Below the pieces are notes generated by a model that saw only the letters and a program-made list of their open reading frames with translations, was not told where the DNA came from and ran no database searches. A program made the position numbers and the translations under genes. From the NCBI GenBank assembly GCA_031258055.1, contig JAIRNM010000174.1, forward strand, positions 1 through 5,056: 5,056 bases of DNA, given 5' to 3'. Below are positions 5,051 through 5,056 of this stretch, piece by piece (position 1 is the first letter of the stretch; every line of letters begins with the position of its first letter). The DNA comes from Bifidobacteriaceae bacterium. Lineage in GTDB: Bacteria > Actinomycetota > Actinomycetes > Actinomycetales > WQXJ01.

Positions 5051-5056
5051 CTCTGG

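Noticed and set aside
5027..5056. GTG at 5027 as the jetB start
   Set aside because: It has no ribosome site, gives an Arg-rich start unlike JetB, and a better Shine-Dalgarno sequence follows at 5044-5050.

Overview
The window is high-GC DNA with GTG starts and several genes whose start codon lies 6-7 nt behind a -10 hexamer (apparently leaderless). Together with the protein families present, this points to an actinobacterium; I cannot name a genus. It reads as an accessory island of decayed toxin-antitoxin (TA) genes and an ATPase gene, lying directly upstream of a plasmid-defence operon.

Layout. (1) Positions 1-47 are the last codons of a gene that runs in from the left; its final 51 bp (1-51) recur perfectly at 3045-3095. 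(2) The minus strand carries a TA operon (384-665): a good promoter, a BrnT-like toxin gene broken by an in-frame stop and a +1 frameshift, and an intact ribbon-helix-helix antitoxin overlapping it by ATGA. (3) On the plus strand an intact Phd-type antitoxin (761-1042) has no toxin behind it. (4) Two tandem 32-bp dyad units (1097-1160) precede the promoter of a leaderless AAA_14/DUF4143 ATPase gene (1179-2498). (5) A C-terminal relic of a PIN-domain VapC toxin follows (about 2603-2782). (6) A small cysteine-rich gene (2846-3091) has the ligand spacing of bacterial metallothioneins and ends in the second 51-bp repeat copy. (7) From 3217 the first gene of a type II Wadjet operon is found: jetA (TIGR02677/DUF2397, kleisin-like subunit). 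Its 3' end runs into a 15-bp tandem repeat array; one unit carries the TAG stop, while the same frame stays open to the window edge. A strong Shine-Dalgarno sequence at 5044-5050 suggests jetB starts just outside the window.

How it works together. Wadjet (JetABCD) is an SMC-like complex with a Toprim nuclease that cleaves circular plasmids; only JetA is visible here. The region to its left looks like a defence-island flank where TA modules have been inserted, split and eroded. The ATPase gene sits between an orphan Phd and a VapC remnant. The 51-bp repeat suggests a duplication or recombination event that brackets the whole 3-kb segment. The least ordinary elements are the repeat-bound segment, the metallothionein-like gene, the tandem operator-like dyads, and the repeat-borne stop codon at the end of jetA.
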